Below, piece after piece: positions 26,119 through 34,671 of a stretch of 64,000 nt of DNA. The notes beneath the pieces are model-generated. The model was not told where the DNA came from. It worked only from the letters and a program-made list of their open reading frames with translations, and searched no databases. Position 1 is the first letter of the stretch, and each line of letters begins with the position of its first letter. The translations under genes and the position numbers were made by a program. The stretch comes from SZUA-430 sp044220975 (lineage in GTDB: Bacteria; Pseudomonadota; Alphaproteobacteria; Micropepsales; Micropepsaceae), in assembly GCA_044220975.1 (NCBI GenBank), contig JBGAPZ010000003.1, positions 1-64,000 of the forward strand. The letters run 5' to 3'.

Positions 26119-27156
26119 CTAGGCCCGGCGCAGTTCGCGGAAGCTGACCAGCCTCCCCTTAACCTCGTCCCAAAGCGCCAGCCGGACGCACGAAAAACTT
26201 TGCCACAACGTGAGGCGACCCATGTCCTTCAATTCCGGATGATCGCGCAGCACACGCTGCAGCCGGTAGTAGGGAATGCGGCTCGACAAATGATGCACGT
26301 GATGCACGCCGATGTTCGCAGTGAACCAGCGCAACACGGCCGGCAGATCATAGTGCGACGACCCTTGAAGGGCCGCGCGCTGCATGTCCCATTGCTCGGC
26401 ACCGGCCCATTGCGTCCCTTCGAACTGGTGCTGCACGAAGAAGAGCCAGACGCCGATCGAAGACGCGAGCAGAAGAATAGGAATCTGAATCAGCAGAAAC
26501 TCGCTGACCCCAACGAAATACATCGTAAGAACCACGACCGCCGCGATCGCCAAATTGTTCGCCATCGCCGACACCCACGGCCGCCAGCCGGAGGTCATGA
26601 GTCCAACCGGCAACCGGTTCGCGAGAAAGAACACGAACGCGGGGCCGATCAGAAACAGCGTGATCGGATGACGATAAGCCCGATATCGCAACCGCTCGTA
26701 CCAAGGCGAGGCCAGGTATTCGCCGACCGTCATCGTCTCGATGTCGCCGAGCCCCCGCCGGTCCAAATTGCCCGACGTCGCGTGATGCATATTATGCGTC
26801 CGCCGCCAGACGTCGAACGGCGTCAACGTCAGCACGCCGCAGATCCGGCCGACCCAAGCATTCGCCTGCTTGCTCTCGAAAAACGCGCCGTGCCCGCAGT
26901 CATGCAGAATGAGAAAGAGGCGTACCAGAAACCCCGCGGCCGGAATCGCAAGCGGCAGCGCCAGCCAGTAACTGAAGCCCATCAGAAACCACATCGCCAC
27001 CCACAGCGCGAAGAACGGCACGGCCGTAATCGCAATCTCGACCACGCTACGCGGCACAGATGGCTGGCGATACCGCGTCAAGATTTGCGCCCAAGCGCGA
27101 GCATCGCGCGGTTGAGATTGAGCCGCTGCAGGCGCGTCAACACGAGATTCGGACAA
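26119..27156 (-). CDS. Membrane fatty acid desaturase
   Basis: Integral membrane di-iron desaturase of 345 aa. Its three His boxes are HDCGHGAFF, HNMHHATSGNLDRRG and, near the C-terminus, HHVHHLSSRIPYYRL. Hydrophobic helices flank them in the usual pattern. It would insert a double bond into an acyl chain using O2 and an electron donor. A TTG start at 27156 is chosen: GAGG lies upstream and the resulting N-terminus runs into WAQILTRYRQPS, as in relatives. The open frame extends to 27312 but the extra residues are not family-like. It is divergent from hrpB. Confidence 0.85.
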   Translation of the reverse strand: MSESRVDAPAAAQSQPRDARAWAQILTRYRQPSVPRSVVEIAITAVPFFALWVAMWFLMGFSYWLALPLAIPAAGFLVRLFLILHDCGHGAFFESKQANAWVGRICGVLTLTPFDVWRRTHNMHHATSGNLDRRGLGDIETMTVGEYLASPWYERLRYRAYRHPITLFLIGPAFVFFLANRLPVGLMTSGWRPWVSAMANNLAIAAVVVLTMYFVGVSEFLLIQIPILLLASSIGVWLFFVQHQFEGTQWAGAEQWDMQRAALQGSSHYDLPAVLRWFTANIGVHHVHHLSSRIPYYRLQRVLRDHPELKDMGRLTLWQSFSCVRLALWDEVKGRLVSFRELRRA

Positions 27157-27369
27157 GGCAAGAAACCTCAAAAACCCTGACCCGACCCATGCCAGGATTC
27201 GCCGGAATCGCCTAGTTCGCGAATGCGTCAGTGCCAGAGAAATCGACGGGCGGCCGCCATGCTTTGCAGGGCCCGCGCAACCGTAGCGCCACGGGGTCTC
27301 GAAATAACGCACATACCGGATGCGAATTTCGCGACGTCGGCAGTCCGGGCGTCTGGTAGGGGTATTCGG

Positions 27370-29829
27370 ATGACGTTACCCATCGAAGCGGCCTTGCCGG
27401 AACTATCGCGGACGCTGGCGGTCGCCCGCGCCGCCGTGCTCGAGGCACCGACCGGCGCGGGCAAGACGACGCTGGTGCCGCTGGCGCTGATCCGTGAGCC
27501 GTGGGCCCAGGGCAAGAAGATTCTGATGCTGGAGCCGCGCCGGGTCGCGGCTCGCGCGGCCGCCGCCCGCATGGCCGATCTACTCGGCGAGAAGGTCGGC
27601 GAAACGGTCGGCTACCGCGTGCGCCTTGACGCGAAGGTCAGCGCGAAGACACGCATCGAGGTCGTAACCGAAGGTCTGCTCACCCGCCGTCTGCAAAGCG
27701 ATCCGGAACTGAAAGGCGTTGCCGCCGTCATCTTCGACGAATTTCACGAGCGCAGCCTGAACGCGGATTTGGGGCTCGCACTCGCGCTTGAAACCCAAAG
27801 CGCGCTGAGCGAAGGCCTGAAAATCCTCGTCATGTCCGCAACGCTCGACGGCACGCGCGTGGCCAAGTTGCTCGGCGACGCGCCGATCGTCCGCTCCGAA
27901 GGCCGCCTTCACCCGATCGAAATCCGCTACACGCCGCCGCTTGCAAACGCGCGGATCGAACAAGCAACTGCGAACGCAGTTCTACGCGCACTCGACGAAA
28001 CGCAAGGCGGCCTTCTCGTCTTCCTGCCAGGTGAAGGCGAAATCCGTTCCGTCGCGCGTTTGCTCGAAGCCGAAGACTTGCGCGGCACGACGTTGTTGCC
28101 GCTCTACGGCACCTTGCCGGCCGACGCGCAAGATCGTGCCATCCGTCCGCTGCCGGGCACGCGCAAGATCGTGCTCGCGACCGCAATCGCCGAAACCAGC
28201 CTCACCATCGAAGACATCCGCGTCGTGGTCGATGCAGGGCTCCAGCGCTCCGCACGCTACGATCCGGCCACTGGCATGACGAGGCTTGTGACGCAGCGCT
28301 TGAGCCTCGCCTCGGCCGATCAGCGCCGTGGCCGCGCGGGTCGCGTCGCGCCGGGCGTGTGCTACCGCCTGTGGGAGGAAGCCGAAACCCGGGCGCTTAC
28401 CCCCTACACGCCGCCAGAAATCCTGACGAGCGATCTCAGCCCCTTCGCGCTCGACGTCGCACTCTGGGGTGAGCGCGACGCCAACCGCCTCAAGCTGCTC
28501 GACCCGCCACCGGCGAGCACATTCGCCGAAGCGCAAGAACTGCTTCGCGAACTTGATGCGATCGACGCGGAAAACCGCATCACGGCGCACGGCCGTGCTT
28601 GCGCAACGTTCGGCGCACACCCGCGCCTTGCCCATATGATGCTGCGCGCCAAGGAAAGGGGCGACGGAGCAACCGCCGTAGCCCTCGCCGCGATTCTGAG
28701 CGAACGCGACGTCATCCGCGGCGGCAAAGACGCCGACCTGCGCACGCGCCTCGAAGCGTTCGAAGCTGGCGCCGCCAACGCTGACCGCGTGTCGCTCGCG
28801 CGCGCGCGCGACCAGGCCCGCGCGTGGTCGCGCACACTGGATGTGAAAGGGAGCATCGAGGCGAACGCCGCCGGTCGCCTCACCGCCCTCGCCTATCCTG
28901 AGCGCGTCGCCAAACGCCGCGGCCCCGCCAGTTTCCGCTTGGCCAGCGGTCGCGGCGCGACGTTGCCTGAGACGGACGCGTTGGCGCGCGAAGACTATCT
29001 CGCGATCGCGGCGCTCGACGGTGCTGGCGCAAACGCGAAGATCCACCAAGCGGCACCGCTGACGCTCGCCGAAATCGAAGACCTATTTGGCGCCCACATC
29101 GAAACGCGCGAAGTCTACGAATGGTCGAGCCGCGAAAAGGCCGCCGTCGCGCGCGAGGAAGAACGCCTTCACGCGCTCACGCTCGCCGAACGCCCGCTGA
29201 GGAAGCCGGACACAGCGAAACTTGCCGCCGCCGTACTCATCGGCATCTGCGAACTGGGCTTGAACTCCCTGCCATGGACGCCGGAACTGGACGCGTTTCG
29301 CGCCCGCGTCGCCTTCATCCGCAAACTCGAACCCGACGCCGGTTGGCCCGACCTGTCGGACGATGCGCTCGCCCACGATCTCGAACAGTGGCTGCCACCC
29401 TTTCTGGGCGGCGTCACGCGCGCGACGGACTTCGCACGCATCGATCTTTCGAACGCGCTCCATAGCCGCTTTGATTGGGAACAGAAGAAGCGCCTCGACA
29501 GCATGGCCCCAACACACGTCGAAGTGCCGTCCGGATCGCGCATCGCCGTCGACTACACGACCGACGCGCCCTTCCTGGCCGTTCGCTTGCAAGAAATGTT
29601 CGGCCTCGCCGACACGCCTACGGTTGCGAACGGCCGCGTGCCGCTGACACTGCATCTGCTTTCGCCCGCACGCAGACCCGTGCAAGTCACGCGCGACCTG
29701 AAAAGCTTCTGGAAGAACGGCTATCCCGAAGTGAAGCGCGACCTCAAAGGCCGCTACCCGAAACACCACTGGCCGGACGATCCCTGGACCGCAATCCCGA
29801 CCGCCCGCGCCAAACCGCGAGGGACATGA
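27370..29829 (+). CDS. hrpB: ATP-dependent helicase HrpB
   Basis: DEAH-box helicase of 819 aa, normal length. Walker A is APTGAGKTT (near 28), the DEAH-equivalent is DEFHERS, motif III is MSATLDG and motif VI lies in QRRGRAGRVAPG. The HrpB C-terminal domain ends with KSFWKNGYPEVKRDLKGRYPKHHWP, a family hallmark. It is an RNA/DNA helicase whose physiological role in most bacteria is unclear. ATG 27370 follows TAGGGG. The MBL hydrolase gene starts 37 bp downstream, so the two may share a transcript. Confidence 0.93.
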   Translation: MTLPIEAALPELSRTLAVARAAVLEAPTGAGKTTLVPLALIREPWAQGKKILMLEPRRVAARAAAARMADLLGEKVGETVGYRVRLDAKVSAKTRIEVVTEGLLTRRLQSDPELKGVAAVIFDEFHERSLNADLGLALALETQSALSEGLKILVMSATLDGTRVAKLLGDAPIVRSEGRLHPIEIRYTPPLANARIEQATANAVLRALDETQGGLLVFLPGEGEIRSVARLLEAEDLRGTTLLPLYGTLPADAQDRAIRPLPGTRKIVLATAIAETSLTIEDIRVVVDAGLQRSARYDPATGMTRLVTQRLSLASADQRRGRAGRVAPGVCYRLWEEAETRALTPYTPPEILTSDLSPFALDVALWGERDANRLKLLDPPPASTFAEAQELLRELDAIDAENRITAHGRACATFGAHPRLAHMMLRAKERGDGATAVALAAILSERDVIRGGKDADLRTRLEAFEAGAANADRVSLARARDQARAWSRTLDVKGSIEANAAGRLTALAYPERVAKRRGPASFRLASGRGATLPETDALAREDYLAIAALDGAGANAKIHQAAPLTLAEIEDLFGAHIETREVYEWSSREKAAVAREEERLHALTLAERPLRKPDTAKLAAAVLIGICELGLNSLPWTPELDAFRARVAFIRKLEPDAGWPDLSDDALAHDLEQWLPPFLGGVTRATDFARIDLSNALHSRFDWEQKKRLDSMAPTHVEVPSGSRIAVDYTTDAPFLAVRLQEMFGLADTPTVANGRVPLTLHLLSPARRPVQVTRDLKSFWKNGYPEVKRDLKGRYPKHHWPDDPWTAIPTARAKPRGT

Positions 29830-29866
29830 TAGCGTCCGGCATCATGGCCATTTGAAAGAGCCGCTC

Positions 29867-30784
29867 ATGCGCATTGTCATCCGTCTTATCCTCTTACTTC
29901 TCCTCGTTGGCGTCGCCGTGCTTACGTGGACATTTGTGCCGCAAGATCTGGCGGCACCGCCTGCGCAAGCGATTGCCGCCCCCTCCGTGCCGGCGACGCC
30001 AGGCATCGAGATCAAAGCAATTCTTGCGGGCAAGATGTATTCGAGCGCGGGCTTCGCTTATCGCGGCGGCAACCTGATGGAAGAGCGCATCTTCAACATG
30101 GGCGGCATTTTGCTCGTCCATCCGAAAGGCACACTCGTCTTTGACACCGGCTTCGGCAAGAACGTCGCCGAGCACTTCAAGACGACGCCGTGGCTCATGC
30201 AAAACACCGCGCGCTTCGAGCAAGAGCCGACCGTCGCCGAGCAACTCGCGGCCGCGGGTATCGCGCCGGCGGGCATCGTATTGACCCACGCACACTGGGA
30301 TCACGTGAGCGGCCTTGAGGATCTGCCGAACATCCCGGTTTACGTCACGCGAGCCGAATTGGATTTCGTCAACGGCGGCAATCCGGCAACCGAACTCGCG
30401 CGCAAGATCGGCACCAGCGCGTACAAGACCTACGATTTTCCGCACGGCCCCTATATGGGTTTCGACAAGAGCTTTGACTTCTTCGGCGACGGGAGCGTCG
30501 TTCTCGTGCCCGCTCCAGGCCACACGCCAGGCTCGATCTTCGCCTTCATCAACACGTCCGGCGGAAACCACTACGTCTTAATCGGCGACACGGCATGGCA
30601 AAGCGAAGGGGTCGACCATCCGGCGGAAAAGCCGTGGATCGCACGTCGCCTCGTCGACAATGATCCCGATGAGGTGCGCGGTCTTCTCATCCGGCTGCAC
30701 CAGCTCAAGCAAGCGGTGCCTGGCCTCGTCGTCGTCCCCGCACACGACCGGCGCCTGTGGGAGACGCTGCCGCAACTGAAGTAA
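29867..30784 (+). CDS. MBL-fold metallo-hydrolase (AHL-lactonase-like)
   Basis: Protein of 305 aa with an N-terminal hydrophobic anchor or signal (about 1-25). The metal motif THAHWDHVSG (H-x-H-x-D-H), a second His in APGHTPGS and Asp in GDTAW support a binuclear zinc hydrolase. The layout DTGFGKNV...PAGIVLTHAHWDH resembles the lactonase branch. If exported it would act in the periplasm. An N-acyl homoserine lactonase role is possible, given a LuxR regulator at 41131, but unproven. It is convergent to the Lhr-type helicase gene with a 3-bp gap. Confidence 0.82.
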   Translation: MRIVIRLILLLLLVGVAVLTWTFVPQDLAAPPAQAIAAPSVPATPGIEIKAILAGKMYSSAGFAYRGGNLMEERIFNMGGILLVHPKGTLVFDTGFGKNVAEHFKTTPWLMQNTARFEQEPTVAEQLAAAGIAPAGIVLTHAHWDHVSGLEDLPNIPVYVTRAELDFVNGGNPATELARKIGTSAYKTYDFPHGPYMGFDKSFDFFGDGSVVLVPAPGHTPGSIFAFINTSGGNHYVLIGDTAWQSEGVDHPAEKPWIARRLVDNDPDEVRGLLIRLHQLKQAVPGLVVVPAHDRRLWETLPQLK

Positions 30785-30787
30785 CGA

Positions 30788-33337
30788 CTATTCACCCATC
30801 GCTTCAGCTATAAGCTCGTCGCTCGCATCGGCCAGCAAAGCCTCGTTCGCGTCAGAGCCAACCGGCACCTTGCCGATGTCGAGCAACGCCGGCACGGCCA
30901 GCGGCGAAACGCGGTCGAGCTTCTTCAGCACGATGTGCCCCTTGATGCGCTTCAGCAACGCACCGAGCCGCGCAATATCGAGCGCGCCCGTCGACGCGTC
31001 GTCATACGCGGCACGCAACAGGATGTGGTCTGGTTCGTGACTGCGCAGGACATCGTAGATGAGATCGGACGAGAAATTGACTTGGCGCCCCGTCCGCTCC
31101 TCGCGCGGGTTGCGCCGCTCGATCAACCCCGCAATCACAGCGCACGTCTTGAAGCTCCGCTTCAGCAGCGCCGACTCGACAAGCCACGCATCCAGATCGT
31201 CGCCCATCATGTCTTCGTCGAACAGCTTGTTCATGTCGAGCGACGCAAGCTTCCCCAACGACCAGATCGCAAGCGAATACTCGCTGGCGACGAAACCCAA
31301 GGGCTTCATTCCCATCCGCTCCAATCGCCGCGTAAGCAGCATGCCCAGCGACTGATGGCAAAGTCGCCCGTCGAACGGATAGCAAACCAGAAAGTGCCGT
31401 GGCCCCCGTGGAAACGTCTCCACCAGCATCTCGTTCGCCTTCGGCAAAATCGAGCGTAGCCGCTGAATGGCGAGCCACTCTTTCACCTGGTCGGGCAGGA
31501 ACTCCCAGCGCTTCGGATCGGCCAGCATCTCGCGCACGCGCTGCGCCAGGAACGTCGAGAGAGGAAACTTGCCGCCCTCGAACGACGGAATCTTTGGATC
31601 GCCCGACGGCCCCGGCGTCACGATCGCCTCGCTCTCGACGATACCTTCGAAGCGCAAAATCTGCCCGGCAAACAGGAACGTATCGCCGGCCAGCAACTGC
31701 TGCAGGAAGTACTCTTCGACCTGTCCCACGATACGCCCCGCATAGGTCGCCCGTGGCCCGCGGTAGTGCCGCACAACGCGCACTTTCAGCATCGGCGTTT
31801 CGACGATCGTGCCGCAATTCAAACGGTAGCGCTGCGCCACCTGCGGGCTCGCGACGCGCCAAAACCCCTCAACCGTCTGCTTCAGCTTCGCGTACCGCTC
31901 ATACGCGCGCAGCGCGTAACCGCCGGTTGCGACATAGTCCAGCACACGGTCGAAGTCGGTGCGCGGCAAATCGGCGTAAGGCGCGGCAGTGCGAACCTCC
32001 GCGTAGAGCGCATCCGCATCGAACGGCGCCGCGACCGCCGAACCCAGCACATGCTGCGCCAGAACATCGAGCGCTCCGGCACGCGGCTTCTCGCCGTCCA
32101 ATTCGCCGTGCAACAGCGCGTCCCGCGCCGCCTCGCACTCGAGCACTTCGAAGCGGTTCGCCGGCACCAGCAAAGCGCGGCTGGGCTCGTTCATCCGGTG
32201 GTTCGATCGTCCGATCCGCTGCGCGATGCGACTGGCCCCTTTGGGAGCACCAACGTTGATCACAAGATCGACGGCACCCCAGTCGATACCGAGATCGAGC
32301 GTCGACGTACAAACGACGCCGCGCAACGCGCCCTTCGCCATCGCACCTTCCACCTTGCGCCGCTGCTCGGGCGCGAGCGATCCGTGGTGTAGCGCGATCG
32401 GCAGATTCTCGGAGTTGATGCTCCAAAGCGCTTGGAACACGAACTCCGCCTGCATGCGCGTGTTGACGAACACGAGCGCCGTCTGCGCGCTCTTGATCGC
32501 GGTCAAAATGTCGTGCATCGCATGACGCGCCATATGGCCAGCCCACGGCACCTCAGCCTCTGTGTGCATAATCGAGACGTTTGGCGTTGCGCCCGGCGCA
32601 CCGCGCACGACGCGCGCCAATCGCACCACGCCGGGCACTTGCGGTGCCAGATACCGCGCGAGAACGTTCGGATCGTCGACAGTCGCCGACAGCCCGACGC
32701 GCCGGTGCTGCGGCGCCAGCGTCGCAAGCCGAGCCAAATCGAGCGCGAGCAAATCGCCTCGCTTCGAGGGCGCAAGCGCATGCAGCTCGTCGAGCACGAC
32801 GCACCGCAAATCAGCGAACATCGAGGCCGCCTCGCGCGCCGCGAGCAGCAGCGCCAACTGCTCCGGCGTGGTCAGCAAAATATCTGGCGGCGAAACCTTC
32901 TGCCGCTGCCGCTTGTGCGCGGAGGTATCGCCCGTGCGCGTCTCAAGCCTGAGCTTTAACCCCATCTCGCGCACCGGTGCTTCCAAATTGCGCGCGATGT
33001 CGACCGCCAACGCCTTCAACGGCGAAAGGTACAGCGTATGCACGCCAGGCGGCCGCGCCGCCGCCTTGGCCTTCAGCCGGGCAATGATCGGGTTCTGCGG
33101 GCGCGCCTCCACGTTGACGCTAGCGGTAGGCCGCGCGGCGGACAGTTCGATAAGAGACGGCAAAAACCCGGCAAGCGTCTTACCGCCGCCAGTGGGCGCC
33201 GTGAGCAATACATGCTCCCGCGCCTGCGCGGCCTCGATCAACGCCAACTGGAACGGTCTGGGCGTCCACCCACGGGAAGCGAACCAAGCAGCGAACGCCG
33301 GCGGCAACAGCGCTTGCGTCGCCGCGTCAGCAATCAC
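30788..33337 (-). CDS. Ligase-associated DEXH-box helicase (Lhr-like)
   Basis: Protein of 849 aa in the Lhr family, ligase-associated branch (TIGR04121). Walker A is APTGGGKTLAGF (near 47), motif II DELHA, motif III LSATVDD and motif VI RIGRSNHRM. It also has the Lhr winged-helix and C-terminal domains. Homologues translocate 3' to 5' on DNA and act in repair. The GTG start at 33337 overlaps the stop of the upstream methyltransferase gene (GTGA). Its usual partners lie at 17926 (PdeM) and 37205-39129 (exonuclease and ligase remnant). Confidence 0.9.
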   Translation of the reverse strand: MIADAATQALLPPAFAAWFASRGWTPRPFQLALIEAAQAREHVLLTAPTGGGKTLAGFLPSLIELSAARPTASVNVEARPQNPIIARLKAKAAARPPGVHTLYLSPLKALAVDIARNLEAPVREMGLKLRLETRTGDTSAHKRQRQKVSPPDILLTTPEQLALLLAAREAASMFADLRCVVLDELHALAPSKRGDLLALDLARLATLAPQHRRVGLSATVDDPNVLARYLAPQVPGVVRLARVVRGAPGATPNVSIMHTEAEVPWAGHMARHAMHDILTAIKSAQTALVFVNTRMQAEFVFQALWSINSENLPIALHHGSLAPEQRRKVEGAMAKGALRGVVCTSTLDLGIDWGAVDLVINVGAPKGASRIAQRIGRSNHRMNEPSRALLVPANRFEVLECEAARDALLHGELDGEKPRAGALDVLAQHVLGSAVAAPFDADALYAEVRTAAPYADLPRTDFDRVLDYVATGGYALRAYERYAKLKQTVEGFWRVASPQVAQRYRLNCGTIVETPMLKVRVVRHYRGPRATYAGRIVGQVEEYFLQQLLAGDTFLFAGQILRFEGIVESEAIVTPGPSGDPKIPSFEGGKFPLSTFLAQRVREMLADPKRWEFLPDQVKEWLAIQRLRSILPKANEMLVETFPRGPRHFLVCYPFDGRLCHQSLGMLLTRRLERMGMKPLGFVASEYSLAIWSLGKLASLDMNKLFDEDMMGDDLDAWLVESALLKRSFKTCAVIAGLIERRNPREERTGRQVNFSSDLIYDVLRSHEPDHILLRAAYDDASTGALDIARLGALLKRIKGHIVLKKLDRVSPLAVPALLDIGKVPVGSDANEALLADASDELIAEAMGE

Positions 33338-33951
33338 ACCGGCGACCCTGGCACCAGCATCGGCACGCGCTTTGCGTACGCCGAATAAACATCGGCCCCC
33401 AATTCCTCGCGCAAGAACCGCTCTTCAAGCCGCGCCTTGAGAAAGATGCCTACCACAACCAGCACGAAGCCACCGACCGCGAACGTCCGCCCACTGATCG
33501 CAAGCAGCGCTACAGTGCCGATCAAAAGCCCCGTATAGATGGGATGGCGAACGAACGCGTAGGGCCCGCTGTCGATGAGCCTATGGTCCTCTTTGCGCGT
33601 CACCCCGCTCGACCACAAACCGCCAATATGCAGCCGCGCCCACCATGCAAACGCAAACCCGCCAGCCGCGAGGAACGCCGCCGCCCACGAAACGGCGTCT
33701 GACACCTCCCAAAGCTGGGTAAACCCGAACGAAAGGATCGCGGTCCGCAGGGGTGGCAACGGCACCGGACTCGATGCCTGTCCCAACGACATGAACATCA
33801 ACGCGAACCCCAAAATCATCAACACGCGATAGGGCAACTCACGACGCCACCCGGCGGCCTTCACGACCGGCGCCGTAGTGAGGTTCGCAGCGATGATCCA
33901 CGACACGGCCCAGGCAACCCAAATGAAAACGACCAAATATTTCGGCGTCAT
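33334..33951 (-). CDS. Isoprenylcysteine carboxyl methyltransferase-family membrane protein
   Basis: Polytopic membrane protein of 205 aa with about five helices and the ICMT/PEMT signature GPYAFVRHPIYTGLLIG, followed by the C-terminal KARLEERFLREELG-x-YxxYAKRVPMLVPG. The family methylates isoprenoid cysteine or phospholipids with SAM; bacterial substrates are mostly unknown. Its stop overlaps the helicase GTG start, so translation of the helicase probably depends on it. It is divergent from the ridA-like gene. Confidence 0.82.
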   Translation of the reverse strand: MTPKYLVVFIWVAWAVSWIIAANLTTAPVVKAAGWRRELPYRVLMILGFALMFMSLGQASSPVPLPPLRTAILSFGFTQLWEVSDAVSWAAAFLAAGGFAFAWWARLHIGGLWSSGVTRKEDHRLIDSGPYAFVRHPIYTGLLIGTVALLAISGRTFAVGGFVLVVVGIFLKARLEERFLREELGADVYSAYAKRVPMLVPGSPV

Positions 33952-34095
33952 GCGCAGTCGATCCCCTCGATGCCGCAGCTTGCGGTCACGCAACATAGCA
34001 CCGATCGGAATCCGCAAGCACGCCGCCGATAAGGTGCCTGGCCCTCAAACCGTCGCCCGGGTTAACCTCCTACTCCTCGAATTGTGGAGAACGCC

Positions 34096-34485
34096 ATGCT
34101 CGAATTCATCTCATCGCCAGCCGTAAAGGCCGCCAAGCTTCCCTTCAGCGCCGCAACGCGCGTCGGCGACGTGCTTTACCTTTCGGGCTGTCTCGGAAAC
34201 GTACCGGGAAAAATGGAACTCGTGCCAGGCGGGATGGAAGCCCAAGCCCGCCAGACGATGGAGAACATCAAGAACGTCCTTACCGAAAACGGCCTGACCT
34301 TCGATCACGTGTTCAAGGCGACCGTAATGCTGGCTGACATGAAGCTGTGGGGCGACTTCAACAAAGTCTACGTCGGATATTTCAAGCCGGATCGCATGCC
34401 CGCGCGCTCTGCCTTCGGCGCCAACGGACTGGCGCTTGGAGCGCAAGTCGAAGTCGAAGTCATGGCCTATTGCGGCAAGGCGTGA
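34096..34485 (+). CDS. RidA-family enamine/imine deaminase
   Basis: Protein of 129 aa with RidA/YjgF features: GDVLYLSGCLG, QARQTMENIKNVLTENGL, and the substrate-binding Arg in RMPARSAFGANGL, then VEVEVMAYCG at the end. RidA proteins hydrolyse reactive 2-aminoacrylate-type intermediates and protect PLP enzymes. The terminal ExxAY-type residue is partly conserved, so catalytic competence is likely but unproven. ATG 34096 follows GGAG. It is a single gene between divergent and convergent neighbours. Confidence 0.88.
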   Translation: MLEFISSPAVKAAKLPFSAATRVGDVLYLSGCLGNVPGKMELVPGGMEAQARQTMENIKNVLTENGLTFDHVFKATVMLADMKLWGDFNKVYVGYFKPDRMPARSAFGANGLALGAQVEVEVMAYCGKA

Positions 34486-34598
34486 ACGGTCAAAACCGTT
34501 GCGATCAAAACCACCAATGCGACAGCGCCAAAACCTGCGCGCATCTGGTGCAGGCGCAAGTGACGGAGTTTGGAAGCGTCGGACACAAAAGTCTCCAT
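34467..34598 (-). CDS. Possible 43-aa single-pass membrane protein
   Basis: A short frame reads METFVSDASKLRHLRLHQMR, then one hydrophobic helix (AGFGAVALVVLIATVL) and a short tail ending ALPQ. The basic N-terminal side and single helix are typical of small inner-membrane proteins. Only a weak GGCGAG lies upstream. Its 3' end overlaps the convergent ridA gene by 19 bp. It is a coherent translation but could be chance. Confidence 0.38.
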   Translation of the reverse strand: METFVSDASKLRHLRLHQMRAGFGAVALVVLIATVLTVHALPQ

Positions 34599-34629
34599 TT
34601 TGGCTCGCCGCGCCGTCAACCCATTCGCT

Positions 34630-34659
34630 GGCCCGCAACCACGTTCGTGGCTGCGGGCC
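34630..34659. other. Strong hairpin downstream of the FAD oxidase gene
   Basis: GGCCCGCA / TGCGGGCC outer stem, one mismatch, then a CCACG / CGTGG inner stem and a 2-nt loop. It lies 12 bp past the stop of the oxidase. No T-tract on either strand; it may end or stabilise that transcript. Confidence 0.5.
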
Positions 34660-34671
34660 GGAAGAACAGCC

